From: Collinsella aerofaciens | GTDB lineage: Bacteria; Actinomycetota; Coriobacteriia; Coriobacteriales; Coriobacteriaceae | Direction: 5' to 3' | NCBI RefSeq assembly: GCF_901212495.1 | Contig: NZ_CAAKNY010000058.1 | Span: forward strand, 14,684 to 48,202 | DNA length: 33,519 nucleotides | Part shown: positions 1 to 8,406 of the stretch, one piece after another | Position numbering within the stretch: position 1 is the stretch's first letter | How the letters are laid out: each line of letters starts with the position of its first letter | Notes under the pieces: model-generated | What the model saw: only the letters and a program-made list of their open reading frames with translations | Told to the model about the DNA's origin: nothing | Databases searched by the model: none | Position numbers and translations under genes: made by a program

Positions 1-39
1 AAACCGCCGCAAAGGGGCAGACACCTTTGCGGCGGTTTT
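1..39 (+). terminator. Intrinsic terminator of a gene left of the window
   Basis: Perfect 15-bp stem (1-15 with 24-38), 8-base loop and a T run on the + strand. The left arm starts with A residues, so it may work weakly in both directions. It most likely ends a gene lying left of the window. Confidence 0.8.
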
Positions 40-102
40 CGCATATTATGTCGTTAATCCAGCGTCAGCAGGGACCACTGGTTAAGAACTAAGGAAACTG
101 CC

Positions 103-267
103 ATGAGAAGATCTCTTCCCCGTCTCGCCTTGACCGCTGCACTCCTTGCCGGCGTGCTCGCCGGCGCCCCAGCCTACGCCGCTGCGGCCACCCCTTCTCA
201 AGTTATCGGCCCGTCCGAATGTGATCGGATGGGTTTCTTAGTGGGTATCATGGTTAGACGATCATGA
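103..267 (+). CDS. Small exported peptide, 54 aa, coupled to the channel gene
   Basis: Unrecognised small protein. It starts with two Arg, then a hydrophobic stretch (about residues 9-22) and an Ala-rich region with a plausible signal-peptidase site near PAYA-AAA (about residues 23-28), so it looks like a signal peptide with a mature tail of only about 27 residues that ends in Arg-Arg-Ser. An AAGGAAA ribosome site lies 7 bases before the ATG. Its stop overlaps an ATG in the +1 frame (264), and the AGGAGG of the next gene begins at its stop codon, so translation of the two genes may be coupled. It could be a genuine secreted peptide, a leader, or the stump of a larger secreted protein that lost its C-terminus; the sequence does not decide. 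Confidence 0.5.
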   Translation: MRRSLPRLALTAALLAGVLAGAPAYAAAATPSQVIGPSECDRMGFLVGIMVRRS

Positions 268-281
268 GGAGGTTTCCCTAC

Positions 282-1061
282 ATGGAATTGTTTGAGCCAA
301 TTCTTCATTTCTTTGCACAACGATGGGTCCACAACATCATCTGGGCAGGTATTTTGGCCATCGGTACCGCCGTTGCCGCCAAGGTCGCATCCAAGACCCT
401 GCACCACCTGCTTAACCGCGACGATAACCCACTCCCTTCATCGAGCATCTTCATCAACATCGCGCGTGCCGTCATCTGGATGATCGGCGGCAGCTTTATC
501 CTCGACAACTGCTTTGGCATTAACGCAAACGCCCTCGTCGCCGCTCTTGGCGTCGGCGGCATCGCCATCTCACTCGGCTTTCAGGACACGCTTTCAAACC
601 TTATCGGTGGCATGCAGGTGACCTTTATGGGCATCATCAAGCCCGGCGACAATATCGAGGTCGGCGGCGTGTCGGGCGTGGTCCAAGACATCACCTGGCG
701 CCATACGACCATCGAGGACGCCTGTGGGCAGACCATCATCGTCCCCAACTCCAACATCTCCAAGAACACGCTCGTGCACCTCATGCCCTTTGGACGCGTT
801 GCCGTGCCCGTCGCGGTGAAAGACCCCTCCAAATGGATATCGCTCGATGCGCTAGCAGACGAGCTCGTCAGCGCCACCAAAACGGCCGTCTCGCCCATCT
901 CAGATTTTGACAAGGAGCCGTATGTGCTCTTTAGCGAGATTGGCGACTTTGGCATCAAGGGCAAGATCATCTTTATCGTCAGCGACGACAGCACCACTTT
1001 CACCGCTGCCGACGCCTGCATCCGCGCCATCGCCCCCATCATTGCACAACCTGCCAAATAG
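282..1061 (+). CDS. Small-conductance mechanosensitive channel (MscS family)
   Basis: A 259-residue inner-membrane channel that would open under membrane tension and release solutes during hypo-osmotic shock. Three hydrophobic helices lie at about residues 12-30, 48-72 and 80-105. The third is the Gly/Ala-rich pore helix running into the conserved segment GIAISLGFQDTLSNLIGG, followed by the beta domain with PGDNIEV and the VPNS motif, then an alpha/beta C-terminal domain. This is the compact form with no extra N-terminal helices. An in-frame ATG at 264 exists, but AGGAGG at 267-272 sits 9 bases before the ATG at 282, so 282 is chosen. The next gene begins 153 bases on and has its own ribosome site. 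Confidence 0.93.
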   Translation: MELFEPILHFFAQRWVHNIIWAGILAIGTAVAAKVASKTLHHLLNRDDNPLPSSSIFINIARAVIWMIGGSFILDNCFGINANALVAALGVGGIAISLGFQDTLSNLIGGMQVTFMGIIKPGDNIEVGGVSGVVQDITWRHTTIEDACGQTIIVPNSNISKNTLVHLMPFGRVAVPVAVKDPSKWISLDALADELVSATKTAVSPISDFDKEPYVLFSEIGDFGIKGKIIFIVSDDSTTFTAADACIRAIAPIIAQPAK

Positions 1062-1214
1062 GGACAGGTTTATTTTGGCAGGTTTTATCTGGGCAAATGG
1101 GCGGTTTATTTCTCAATGGCCCAGCCGCCCTTTACGAGCTGCCCCTTTTCGTGCGACCGAGACGATGGTACCATGGTTTCTATAGTTGTTTAAACGACTA
1201 AGGGAGTAGACACC

Positions 1215-3131
1215 ATGGAAGAGGCCTATCGTCAAGCACGCAAGCGCGGCGAGCAGGAACGCCGTCACGCCATCAGCCAAAGCGAACACCCGTACCTCAC
1301 GGACCTCGATAGCCTCGTTTCCCAGCTCCCCTTAGGTCAGCGAGAGAGCGTCGGCCTAAGGGACATTCCGCTCGAAATGGTCGTCGGCACGGTTACCAAG
1401 GGCCGTCAGTCTGCCTTTTCGTGCAACTTTATGCCCCTGTTACCATTTAGCACCGAGTTCGCCCGCAAGTGGTCCAACCTCTACGACATCCAGGTGACCG
1501 AGGGCTATCGCGACCCCATCATCGTCACCGAGTTCATGCATCGGTTTTACGTCCAAGAGGGCAACAAACGCGTCAGCGTCCTCAAATTCCTGGACGCCCC
1601 GACGGTTTCGGCCGAGGTCACCCGTCTCTACCCCGGCACATGGGATTCCCTCGAAAGTCGCCTGTACGGCGAGTTTTGCTCGTTTTGGCGCGTCTGCCCC
1701 CTATACGAGATCGAGTTCTCGCGCGAGGGAAGCTACGAGACGCTCGTCAAGATGCTCGGTCAGAACCTTGTCGAAAAGTGGCCACAGAAAAAGGTCGACT
1801 ATCTGCACCATTCCTTCTTGCTCTTTAAGCGCGCTTACCTGCGCGCCGGCGGCGACCATCTGGACATTACGCCCGCCGACGCCATGCTCGTTTACCTCAA
1901 CGTGTACAACCAAGACCGTCTGCTGGACACGCCGACGGATATCCTCGTAAACCGCCTGTGCAAGATCTGGCGCGAGTTGGTCATTGCCGGCAAACGTGAT
2001 GAGGAGAAGGTCGATCTTGTCGAGGCGCCGAGTATAGATGAGGAAGAGGCGCCCGCCAAGTCCACTTCCAGCGTGCTCAACTTCTTTATGGGCAAGACCG
2101 TCTACTCGGCGGCCAACCCCCTACGTATCGCCTTTATCCATGAATTCCCCTGCGCCACGTCGAGCTGGGACAGTCTGCACGACCAAGGGCGCCAGTATCT
2201 TGACGGGCACTTTGGCGGCATCGTGCGCACCGAGGCATTCGAGGACTGCCACGATCCGGACGTGTTCTACGCCGCCGTGGAGACCGCCGTCAAGCACGGG
2301 GCGAACGTCATCTTCTCGACTTCACACCGCCTGATGGAATACACGCTCAGGGCCGCCGTTGAGTATCCCCAGGTTCGGTTCCTCAACTGCTCTATCGGCC
2401 TTCCCCACCAAAGCGTCCGTTCGTACTTTGGCAAGATGTACGAGGCCAAGTTTCTGCTGGGCGCCCTTGCCGCCAGTATGGCGGACAACCATCGCATTGG
2501 CTACCATGCGTCGGTCTTTGCGTCAGGCGCACTTAGCGAAATCAACGCCTTTGCGATTGGCGCCTCACTGCTCGACCCCCGCGCGCAGGTAATCCTCACC
2601 TGGGGCGACGTGCCCGCCGGAGGCATTGCCGAGGCAATGTGCCGCGAAGGCGTGAGTGTTATGACCGGCGTCGACATGTCCAAGTCGCTGGAGGACTCCA
2701 CGGCCTACGGACTCCACCGTCTGGTCGATGGCAAGGTCGTCGGCATCGCCATGCCGGTATGGAACTGGAGCCGATACTACGAGCTTATCGTGCGAAGCCT
2801 GCTGCATGACACCTGGGATGAGACCAGTGACGACAATCAGGTGCGCGCCGTCAACTACTGGTACGGCATGAGCTCGGGCGTTATCGACATTCGTTACGCT
2901 CCGGGCCTGCCCTATCAGACGCGCAAGCTTGTTCAGCTACTGCGTAATGGCATCGTCGAGGGCTCCATCAATCCATTTGGCGGCGAACTCCACAGCCAAG
3001 ACGGCGTGGTGCAGATCGAGGGCTTTCCCCCACTGCCGAGCACGCAAATCGTCGAGATGGACTGGCTGGCCGACAACGTGGTGGGCACCATTCCGCAGCC
3101 CAACGATGAGCCGAAGGTCCGCGCCCTATGA
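1215..3131 (+). CDS. Cytoplasmic ParB-like/BMP-type ligand-binding fusion protein
   Basis: 638 residues with no signal peptide or lipobox. The N-terminal part (about 45-130) resembles the ParB/sulfiredoxin fold, including EGNKRVSV at 115-122, the position of the nucleotide-binding box in ParB-like domains. A mostly helical region (130-265) and an acidic linker (265-285) lead to a C-terminal domain (about 303-620) that resembles the BMP/PnrA family of periplasmic nucleoside-binding lipoproteins (RIAFIHE start, ADN-type hinge, ligand-binding core). Because the protein should stay in the cytoplasm it is unlikely to feed an ABC transporter; a soluble sensor for a nucleoside-like ligand is a more natural inference. 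It overlaps the phosphoesterase gene by ATGA, so the two are probably co-translated. The ribosome site is AAGGGAG before 1215. Confidence 0.72.
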   Translation: MEEAYRQARKRGEQERRHAISQSEHPYLTDLDSLVSQLPLGQRESVGLRDIPLEMVVGTVTKGRQSAFSCNFMPLLPFSTEFARKWSNLYDIQVTEGYRDPIIVTEFMHRFYVQEGNKRVSVLKFLDAPTVSAEVTRLYPGTWDSLESRLYGEFCSFWRVCPLYEIEFSREGSYETLVKMLGQNLVEKWPQKKVDYLHHSFLLFKRAYLRAGGDHLDITPADAMLVYLNVYNQDRLLDTPTDILVNRLCKIWRELVIAGKRDEEKVDLVEAPSIDEEEAPAKSTSSVLNFFMGKTVYSAANPLRIAFIHEFPCATSSWDSLHDQGRQYLDGHFGGIVRTEAFEDCHDPDVFYAAVETAVKHGANVIFSTSHRLMEYTLRAAVEYPQVRFLNCSIGLPHQSVRSYFGKMYEAKFLLGALAASMADNHRIGYHASVFASGALSEINAFAIGASLLDPRAQVILTWGDVPAGGIAEAMCREGVSVMTGVDMSKSLEDSTAYGLHRLVDGKVVGIAMPVWNWSRYYELIVRSLLHDTWDETSDDNQVRAVNYWYGMSSGVIDIRYAPGLPYQTRKLVQLLRNGIVEGSINPFGGELHSQDGVVQIEGFPPLPSTQIVEMDWLADNVVGTIPQPNDEPKVRAL

Positions 3132-3838
3132 AAATTTTAGCCGTAGCTGATACCGAAGAACGATGCCTATGGGAGTGTTTTCGCAAGGAACGCTTTGAGG
3201 GTGTCGATCTGATTTTGTCCGCAGGAGATCTGGATCCGGACTATCTTGAGTTTTTAGTCACCGTCATCAACAAGCCACTCATCTACGTACGTGGCAACCA
3301 CGATGACCGCTACGCACGCCACGCACCGGGTGGCTGTATCTGCGTTGAAGACACCGTGTACGTGTATCGCGGCGTCCGCATTGCGGGGCTTGGCGGTTCT
3401 ATGCGCTATCGAGACGGTGCCAACATGTACACCGAGCGCGAGATGGCCAAGCGTGTGCGCAAGCTGTCCCGCAAAGTGAGGATGGTCGGCGGCTGCGACA
3501 TCTTGCTCACCCATGCACCCGCCGCCGGCGTGGGCGATTTGGATGACCTGCCACATCGAGGATTCGAATGCTTTAACACGGCGCTCGAGTCTTGGAATCC
3601 CGACTATATGGTGCACGGGCATGTGCACCAATGCTATGGCCAGGACTTTCAGCGTGAGCGTCGGCATGCATGCGGGGCAACGATTATCAATGCCTGCGGC
3701 TATACGCAGCTTGAACTTAACGAAGCGCACTACCCCATCCGCGGCTGGCAGGCAGCCTGGCTCAATTCGCAAACCATGCGCCGCGAGCTCAAGCGACACG
3801 AGGCCATCGAATCCTCTACTGCCAGAACACCCTGGTAA
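3128..3838 (+). CDS. Calcineurin-type metallophosphoesterase
   Basis: 236-residue soluble phosphoesterase that hydrolyses a phosphate mono- or diester using two metal ions. The family motifs are in order: D8 in block I (here ADTEE, lacking the usual His two residues on), GDLD at 33-36, GNHDD at 56-60, the single His of LLTHAP at 129, and HGHVH at 163-167. Replacement of the block I histidine is seen in some subfamilies and may alter one metal site. The substrate cannot be told from the sequence; a nucleotide or cyclic nucleotide would fit the nucleoside-binding-like partner. The start overlaps the stop of the upstream fusion gene (ATGA), a sign of translational coupling. A strong terminator follows directly. 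Confidence 0.85.
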   Translation: MKILAVADTEERCLWECFRKERFEGVDLILSAGDLDPDYLEFLVTVINKPLIYVRGNHDDRYARHAPGGCICVEDTVYVYRGVRIAGLGGSMRYRDGANMYTEREMAKRVRKLSRKVRMVGGCDILLTHAPAAGVGDLDDLPHRGFECFNTALESWNPDYMVHGHVHQCYGQDFQRERRHACGATIINACGYTQLELNEAHYPIRGWQAAWLNSQTMRRELKRHEAIESSTARTPW

Positions 3839-3877
3839 CCGCCACAAAGAGGACACTATCCCCTTTGTGGTGGTTTT
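3837..3877 (+). terminator. Terminator of the phosphoesterase operon
   Basis: Stem 3837-3849 with 3863-3875 (13 bp, one G-T pair), then TTTT. It starts inside the stop codon of the phosphoesterase gene. Confidence 0.85.
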
Positions 3878-3887
3878 GGCGCGATAG

Positions 3888-3928
3888 CAAGAAACCCGGT
3901 CCTGCACGAGGCAGAACCGGGTTTCTTG
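3888..3928 (-). terminator. Terminator of the ribosomal protein operon (rplA side)
   Basis: 13-bp perfect stem (3888-3900 with 3916-3928) just downstream of the rplA stop on the minus strand. It lies back to back with the + strand terminator, separating two convergent operons. Confidence 0.8.
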
Positions 3929-3963
3929 AGCAATGCTTGCTTTACTCAGGCGGTAACTATAAG

Positions 3964-4671
3964 TTACTCAGCCAGGAAGTCGCGCTGGACAGCGGGATCG
4001 ACCTTGACGCCAGGGCCCATGGTGGAAGACACGGAGATGGACTTGACGTACTTGCCCTTAGCAGAAGAGGGCTTGACGCGCAGGATCTCGGTGTACAGGG
4101 CAGCGTAGTTCTCGACGAGCTGCTGCTCAGAGAAGGACTTCTTGCCCAGGGGCACGTGGCAGATGCCGTAACGGTCGGCGCGGTACTCAACGCGGCCAGC
4201 CTTAAGCTCAGAGACCATCTTGGCGACGTCCATGGTCACAGTGCCGAGCTTGGGGTTCGGCATGAGGCCACGGGGACCAAGGATCTTACCGATGCGGCCA
4301 ACCTTGGCCATCATGTTCGGCGTAGCGATAGCGGCGTCGAAGTTAATCTCGCCCTTCTGGATCTGGGCGACGAGCTCGTCGGAACCGATGATGTCGGCGC
4401 CGGCAGCCTCGGCCTCGCGGGCCTTCTCGCCCTCGGCGAAGACGGCAACACGAACGGTCTTGCCGGTGCCGTGGGGCAGGGAGATGGAACCACGGATGTT
4501 CTGGTCAGCCTTACGAGTATCGATGCTCAGACGGAAGTGAGCCTCGATGGTCTCGTCAAACTTGGCGGTGTCGAGCTCCTTGATGAGCTTGGCAGCCTGA
4601 AGGGGGGTGTAGAGCGTGGCGCGGTCGATCTTCTCGGCAGCGGCGTTATAGCTCTTACCATGCTTAGCCAT
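3964..4671 (-). CDS. rplA: 50S ribosomal protein L1
   Basis: 235-residue ribosomal protein L1, which binds 23S rRNA at the L1 stalk near the E site; in many bacteria it also represses its own mRNA. The sequence has the expected two-domain layout: N-terminal segment with AHFRLSID, the central domain with [13 protein letters not shown], and the C-terminal part with [16 protein letters not shown]. The longer frame opens at 4677, but AGGAGG at 4680-4685 (minus strand) would be only about one base from that ATG and eight from the ATG at 4671, so MAKHGK is taken as the start. It is the last gene of the rpmG-secE-nusG-rplK-rplA block. Confidence 0.97.
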   Translation of the reverse strand: MAKHGKSYNAAAEKIDRATLYTPLQAAKLIKELDTAKFDETIEAHFRLSIDTRKADQNIRGSISLPHGTGKTVRVAVFAEGEKAREAEAAGADIIGSDELVAQIQKGEINFDAAIATPNMMAKVGRIGKILGPRGLMPNPKLGTVTMDVAKMVSELKAGRVEYRADRYGICHVPLGKKSFSEQQLVENYAALYTEILRVKPSSAKGKYVKSISVSSTMGPGVKVDPAVQRDFLAE

Positions 4672-4787
4672 GTGCATTACCTCCTGTGGTTAAACGGGCA
4701 TGAGCCCTCCCACATCGTATCGTGTGCCTTATTGCACACATCTAACGGTCGCCCCGGTCGGAGCGCCCGTCATTACCTAGAAAAACG

Positions 4788-5216
4788 CTACTCAGCGATG
4801 GTGACGCCCATGGAACGGGCGGTACCGGCGATGATCTTCTTGGCGGCGTCAATGTCGTTGGCATTGAGGTCCGGCATCTTGATCTCGGCGATCTTGGTGA
4901 GCTGCTCCTGGGAGAGCTGACCAACCTTGTCGGCCTGGGGCTTAGCGGAACCAGACTTGAGGTTCAGCTCCTTCTTGATGAGGTGAGCCGCCGGCGGGGT
5001 CTTGGTGATGAAGGAGAAGGACTTATCCTCGTAGACAGAGATCTCAACGGGGATGATATCGCCCTTCTTGTCCTGCGTCTCGGCATTAAAAGCCTGGCAG
5101 AACTGCATAATGTTCACGCCGGCAGCGCCCAGGGCGGGGCCGACGGGAGGAGCGGGGTTAGCGGCACCAGCAGGAATCTGGAGCTTAATGACGTTGGCAA
5201 CCTTCTTCTCAGCCAT
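4788..5216 (-). CDS. rplK: 50S ribosomal protein L11
   Basis: 142-residue L11, which binds the GTPase-associated centre of 23S rRNA and contacts elongation factors. Visible are the N-terminal domain with [16 protein letters not shown] and [12 protein letters not shown], and the rRNA-binding C-terminal domain with [13 protein letters not shown] and the closing GTARSMGV. Upstream in-frame ATGs exist at 5231 and 5222, but AAAGGA lies 7-8 bases before the ATG at 5216 and [13 protein letters not shown] is the canonical N-terminus. The 115-base gap to rplA holds a GTGTGC-loop-GCACAC hairpin at 4722-4739 that could be a processing or autoregulatory element. Confidence 0.97.
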   Translation of the reverse strand: MAEKKVANVIKLQIPAGAANPAPPVGPALGAAGVNIMQFCQAFNAETQDKKGDIIPVEISVYEDKSFSFITKTPPAAHLIKKELNLKSGSAKPQADKVGQLSQEQLTKIAEIKMPDLNANDIDAAKKIIAGTARSMGVTIAE

Positions 5217-5336
5217 GGTCATTCCTTTCAAATCACGAGTGTGAAGTACTTGCTATATCGTAAGCACGCACGTGTTAGAAGCACTCCTGAGATGAGCAGT
5301 CACAGAAGAAGCACGCTCGCGCGAACGGACGAAAAC

Positions 5337-5873
5337 TTAAGCGATGACAGCGACCTGGTTAAAGTCAAGCTCGACCGGCGTCTCGCGGCCAAAGATCATC
5401 AGCGTGACCTTGAGCTTACCAGCCTCGGTGTTAACCTCGGAGACCTTGCCATCAAAGTCGGTAAGCGGGCCATCGGTGACACGGACGGATGTGCCGACCT
5501 GAATATCAACCGAGGTGCGCTTGGGCGAATCGCCCTTACCGGGACGACGAGTCATCTTGTTGTACTCGTCGCGGGAAAGCGGAGCGGGCTTGCCGTTGCC
5601 GCCCAGGAAACCGGTGACGCCAGGCGTGTTACGAACGCACGTCCAAGCATCGTCATCCATCTCCATGCGGACCAGGACATAACCCGGGAAGATCTTGGAA
5701 TCCTTGGTCTCGCGCTTGCCACCCTCTTTAATCTCGGTGACGCGCTCCATAGGAATCTCGATATCAAAGATACGGTCCTGCATGCCCATAGTCTCGATGC
5801 GATGCTCGAGATCGGACTTAACGCGGTTCTCGTATCCAGAGTAAGTGTGAACGACGTACCAACGCTTAGACAT
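5337..5873 (-). CDS. nusG: Transcription elongation/antitermination factor NusG
   Basis: 178-residue NusG. The N-terminal NGN domain (about 4-110) starts with KRWYVVHTYSGYE and carries FPGYVLVRMEMDDD; it binds the RNA polymerase clamp. The C-terminal KOW domain (about 125-178) has VRVTDGPLTDFDGKV and contacts Rho or ribosomal protein S10. The long acidic insertion seen in many Actinobacteria is absent. It follows secE by three bases, the usual secE-nusG pair. A 120-base gap separates it from rplK. Confidence 0.97.
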   Translation of the reverse strand: MSKRWYVVHTYSGYENRVKSDLEHRIETMGMQDRIFDIEIPMERVTEIKEGGKRETKDSKIFPGYVLVRMEMDDDAWTCVRNTPGVTGFLGGNGKPAPLSRDEYNKMTRRPGKGDSPKRTSVDIQVGTSVRVTDGPLTDFDGKVSEVNTEAGKLKVTLMIFGRETPVELDFNQVAVIA

Positions 5874-5876
5874 GGT

Positions 5877-6215
5877 TTAGCCCCTCAATCCAGAGAACAG
5901 AGCAAGAGCCTCGCCAAAGCCAGCATCGAGCAGAGCGATGACGACGCCGACGACGACCAGAGAAGCGCAAACGACGACCGAGTAGTTCACGAGCTCCTTC
6001 TTATCGGGCCACGTGACACGCTTCATCTCGGACTTGACCGAAGCGAAATACTTCTTGGTGCGGGCGAAGAAACCAGGCTTCACGTTCTTCTTAGACTTCG
6101 CAGCCTTCTCGTTCTTCTTGGCAACGGCCTTCTTGGCCTCAACCTTGGAGTTGGCGGCAGCAGTGTTGGCACGTGCCGGCTGCTGAGCCTTCTTCTTGTT
6201 CTTTTTGTTGGCCAT
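5877..6215 (-). CDS. secE: Preprotein translocase subunit SecE
   Basis: 112-residue SecE, the small essential subunit that clamps SecY in the Sec translocon. The C-terminal half is canonical: an amphipathic helix with SVKSEMKRVTWPDKKEL and one transmembrane helix (about 80-100). The N-terminal 55 residues are an Ala/Lys-rich extension, common in Actinobacteria. The start is supported by GGAGG nine bases upstream. It sits between tRNA-Trp and nusG. Confidence 0.95.
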   Translation of the reverse strand: MANKKNKKKAQQPARANTAAANSKVEAKKAVAKKNEKAAKSKKNVKPGFFARTKKYFASVKSEMKRVTWPDKKELVNYSVVVCASLVVVGVVIALLDAGFGEALALFSGLRG

Positions 6216-6254
6216 TTGGGTTACCTCCGCGCAATGCGCTTATACATGAGTAAA

Positions 6255-6282
6255 CCGTAAGCCCCCAAATGGGAGCTTACGG
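6255..6282 (-). terminator. Hairpin between tRNA-Trp and secE
   Basis: 8-bp perfect stem (6255-6262 with 6275-6282), extended by C-G pairs toward the loop. On the minus strand it is followed by TTTAC only, so it is more likely a leaky terminator or a processing/stabilising hairpin that lowers read-through into secE-nusG. Confidence 0.5.
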
Positions 6283-6291
6283 AATAATGAC

Positions 6292-6367
6292 TGGCACGCC
6301 AGGAAGGACTCGAACCCTCAACACTCGGTTTTGGAGACCGATGCTCTACCAATTGAACTACTGGCGT
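6292..6367 (-). tRNA. tRNA-Trp (CCA anticodon)
   Basis: 76-nt cloverleaf with CCA encoded at the 3' end (6292-6294). The acceptor stem ACGCCAG pairs with CTGGCGT, and the anticodon loop contains CCA. The T arm has GGTTCGAGTCC. Its place between rpmG and secE is conserved in many bacteria. Confidence 0.97.
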
Positions 6368-6380
6368 ATATGACTAGAGA

Positions 6381-6530
6381 CTAACGAGTCTCTTTGTGCA
6401 GCGTGTGGTGACGGCACCAGGGGCAATACTTCTTGATCTCCATACGATCAGGCATGTTCGACTTGTTCTTGGTGGTCGTATAGTTGCGGCGCTTGCACTC
6501 AGTGCACGCAAGAGTAACTAGAGTACGCAT
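6381..6530 (-). CDS. rpmG: 50S ribosomal protein L33
   Basis: 49-residue L33 of the large subunit. Two CxxC pairs (ACTEC near residues 9-12 and CPWC near 36-39) mark the zinc-binding C+ form. The N-terminal [19 protein letters not shown] and the end [16 protein letters not shown] are typical. It is the first gene after the strong promoter at 6576-6605 and is followed 13 bases later by tRNA-Trp. Its length is normal for the family. Confidence 0.96.
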   Translation of the reverse strand: MRTLVTLACTECKRRNYTTTKNKSNMPDRMEIKKYCPWCRHHTLHKETR

Positions 6531-6575
6531 TAATCCTGAACCTTTCATTTCCGCCCCGTACGGGCACGAGTTTGT

Positions 6576-6605
6576 ACTTTATCAGCTCTACGTAAGTGCT
6601 GTCAA
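6576..6605 (-). promoter_or_regulatory. Strong sigma70-type promoter of the rpmG-secE-nusG block
   Basis: Minus strand: -35 TTGACA (6605-6600), 18-bp spacer, -10 TAAAGT (6581-6576), about 45 bases before rpmG. The bases just upstream of -35 (TTTTCG) match the tRNA-tuf promoter at 8407-8436. Confidence 0.75.
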
Positions 6606-6746
6606 CGAAAACCTCGAGTCAATTGGTTCTCGGTGGATCCATTCATATTTGGAACACATCAATGAAGCCATCGAGAGCTAATCGACGGTGCGCCCAAGAC
6701 CATTATCGATCCTCTCGACACCAGCAACGGCTCAATAACCATTGCA

Positions 6747-6783
6747 GAAAAGAACCCGGCACCCATATAAGTGCCGGGTTCTC
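6747..6783 (-). terminator. tuf terminator
   Basis: 12-bp perfect GC-rich stem (6751-6762 with 6771-6782) followed on the minus strand by TTCTTTT, 27 bases after the tuf stop. Confidence 0.88.
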
Positions 6784-6809
6784 TAAGTCAGCTATATCAG
6801 AGAGCTAAT

Positions 6810-8000
6810 TTACTCAATGATCGTGGAGACGATGCCCGAACCGACGGTGTGGCCACCCTCGCGGATAGCGAAGCGCAGGCCCTCCTCCATGGCGATCGGG
6901 TGGATGAGGTCGCCCTCGATGGTGATGTGGTCACCAGGCATAGCCATCTCGGTGCCCTCGGGAAGCTTGACCGTACCGGTAACGTCGGTGGTACGGAAGT
7001 AGAACTGAGGACGATAACCATCGAAGAACGGGGTGTGACGGCCGCCCTCCTCCTTGGTCAGAACGTAGATCTCGCCGGTGAACTTGGTGTGCGGGGTAAC
7101 CGAGCCGGGCTTGCAGAGAACCTGGCCACGCTCGATGTCCTCACGCTTGATACCGCGGAGCAGCAGACCGACGTTATCGCCAGCCTCGCAGAAGTCCATG
7201 GACTTACGGAACATCTCGATACCGGTAACAACCGTGTTCTGGGTATCCTTGATGCCGACGATCTCGACGGGCTCGTTGAGCTTGAGCTCACCGCGCTCGA
7301 CACGGCCGGTAGCAACGGTACCACGGCCGGAGATGGTCATAACGTCTTCAACGGCCATCAGGAAGGGGAGGTCGTTGTCACGAGCAGGCGTCGGGATGTA
7401 CTCGTCGACGGCCTTCATGAGCTCGCGGATAGCGTCCATCCACTTGGCGTCGCCCTCGAGAGCGCCCAGAGCGGAACCACGGATGACGGGGATGTCGTCG
7501 CCGGGGAAATCGTACTCGGAGAGGAGCTCACGGGTCTCCATCTCGACGAGGTCGATGAGCTCGTCATCGTCAACCATGTCGCACTTGTTCAGGAAGACGA
7601 CGATGTAGGGAACGCCGACCTGACGGGCGAGCAGGATGTGCTCGCGGGTCTGAGCCATGGGGCCGTCGGTAGCAGCGATGACCAGGATAGCGCCGTCCAT
7701 CTGAGCAGCACCGGAGATCATGTTCTTGACGTAGTCAGCGTGGCCCGGGCAGTCAACGTGAGCATAGTGACGGGCAGCGGTCTCGTACTCGACGTGGGAG
7801 ACGGAAATCGTAATGCCGCGCTCGCGCTCCTCGGGAGCCTTGTCGATGTTCTCGAACGCAGTGAAGTCAGCCTTGCAGCCCTCGGTCTCGGAGAGAACCT
7901 TGGTGATGGCGGCGGTCAGCGTGGTCTTGCCGTGGTCGACGTGACCAATGGTGCCGATGTTAACATGCGGCTTAGTGCGCTCAAACTTCTCTTTGGCCAT
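6810..8000 (-). CDS. tuf: Translation elongation factor EF-Tu
   Basis: 396-residue GTPase that carries aminoacyl-tRNA to the ribosome. G-domain motifs: GHVDHGKT at 19-26, DCPGH near 82-86, NKCD near 137-140 and SALGALEG near 175. Domains 2 and 3 follow with full-length spacing, ending in [10 protein letters not shown]. The reading frame stays open further upstream, but GAGGAGGG lies five bases before the ATG at 8000 and [17 protein letters not shown] is the standard N-terminus. It follows three tRNAs on the same strand and has its own terminator. Confidence 0.98.
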   Translation of the reverse strand: MAKEKFERTKPHVNIGTIGHVDHGKTTLTAAITKVLSETEGCKADFTAFENIDKAPEERERGITISVSHVEYETAARHYAHVDCPGHADYVKNMISGAAQMDGAILVIAATDGPMAQTREHILLARQVGVPYIVVFLNKCDMVDDDELIDLVEMETRELLSEYDFPGDDIPVIRGSALGALEGDAKWMDAIRELMKAVDEYIPTPARDNDLPFLMAVEDVMTISGRGTVATGRVERGELKLNEPVEIVGIKDTQNTVVTGIEMFRKSMDFCEAGDNVGLLLRGIKREDIERGQVLCKPGSVTPHTKFTGEIYVLTKEEGGRHTPFFDGYRPQFYFRTTDVTGTVKLPEGTEMAMPGDHITIEGDLIHPIAMEEGLRFAIREGGHTVGSGIVSTIIE

Positions 8001-8054
8001 AAAGCCCTCCTCTAAACAGGTCGTCCCCGGACGGGACTTTGCCTTTATACCATA

Positions 8055-8085
8055 GTGGCCTCTCAACATACTATTGAGAAGCCAC
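8055..8085 (-). other. Hairpin between tRNA-Met and tuf
   Basis: Two 11-12-base arms (8055-8066 and 8074-8085) pair with a single C/A mismatch and a 7-base loop. No T run follows, so it is more likely an RNA-processing or attenuating structure in the tRNA-tuf transcript than a full terminator. Confidence 0.5.
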
Positions 8086-8096
8086 CGTGTTACCTA

Positions 8097-8172
8097 TGGT
8101 AGCGGTGACTGGATTCGAACCAGTGACGCCACGGGTATGAACCGTGTGCTCTAACCAACTGAGCTACACCGC
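8097..8172 (-). tRNA. tRNA-Met (elongator, CAT anticodon)
   Basis: 76 nt with encoded CCA (8097-8099). The anticodon loop is TTCATAC inside a CACGG/CCGTG stem; the D arm has AGCTCAGTTGGTTAGAGC and the T loop TTCGAAT. The first base G pairs with C, which argues for elongator rather than initiator tRNA. Confidence 0.95.
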
Positions 8173-8176
8173 CGGA

Positions 8177-8252
8177 TGGAGCCTGCAACCAGACTTGAAC
8201 TGGTGACCTCTTCGTTACCAACGAAGTGCTCTACCGACTGAGCTATACAGGC
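8177..8252 (-). tRNA. tRNA-Thr (GGT anticodon)
   Basis: 76 nt with encoded CCA (8177-8179). The anticodon loop TTGGTAA sits in the stem CTTCG/CGAAG and reads ACC/ACT codons. Acceptor GCCTGTA pairs with TGCAGGC. Confidence 0.95.
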
Positions 8253-8262
8253 ACTTGACGGG

Positions 8263-8344
8263 TGGGAGCTATAGGATTCGAACCTATGTAGGCAGAGCCA
8301 ACGGGTTTACAGCCCGTCCCCATTAACCACTCGGGCAAACTCCC
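8263..8344 (-). tRNA. tRNA-Tyr (GTA anticodon)
   Basis: 82-nt class II tRNA with a long variable arm, as usual for bacterial tRNA-Tyr. The anticodon loop CTGTAAA is closed by CGGG/CCCG. Here CCA is not encoded after the discriminator A. First tRNA after the promoter at 8407-8436. Confidence 0.94.
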
Positions 8345-8406
8345 AATCGTTCAAGTATCCGCAGGTTCTTTGGTCTTTTGGACCGCCACCCCCGCGAACG
8401 AAGAAG

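Noticed and set aside
3865..8015. Long open frames opposite rplA, rplK/nusG/secE and tuf (3865-4920, 4983-6260, 6771-8015)
   Set aside because: They are mirror images of highly biased codon use in ribosomal and EF-Tu genes, with no ribosome sites and no recognisable protein; the minus-strand genes are certain.
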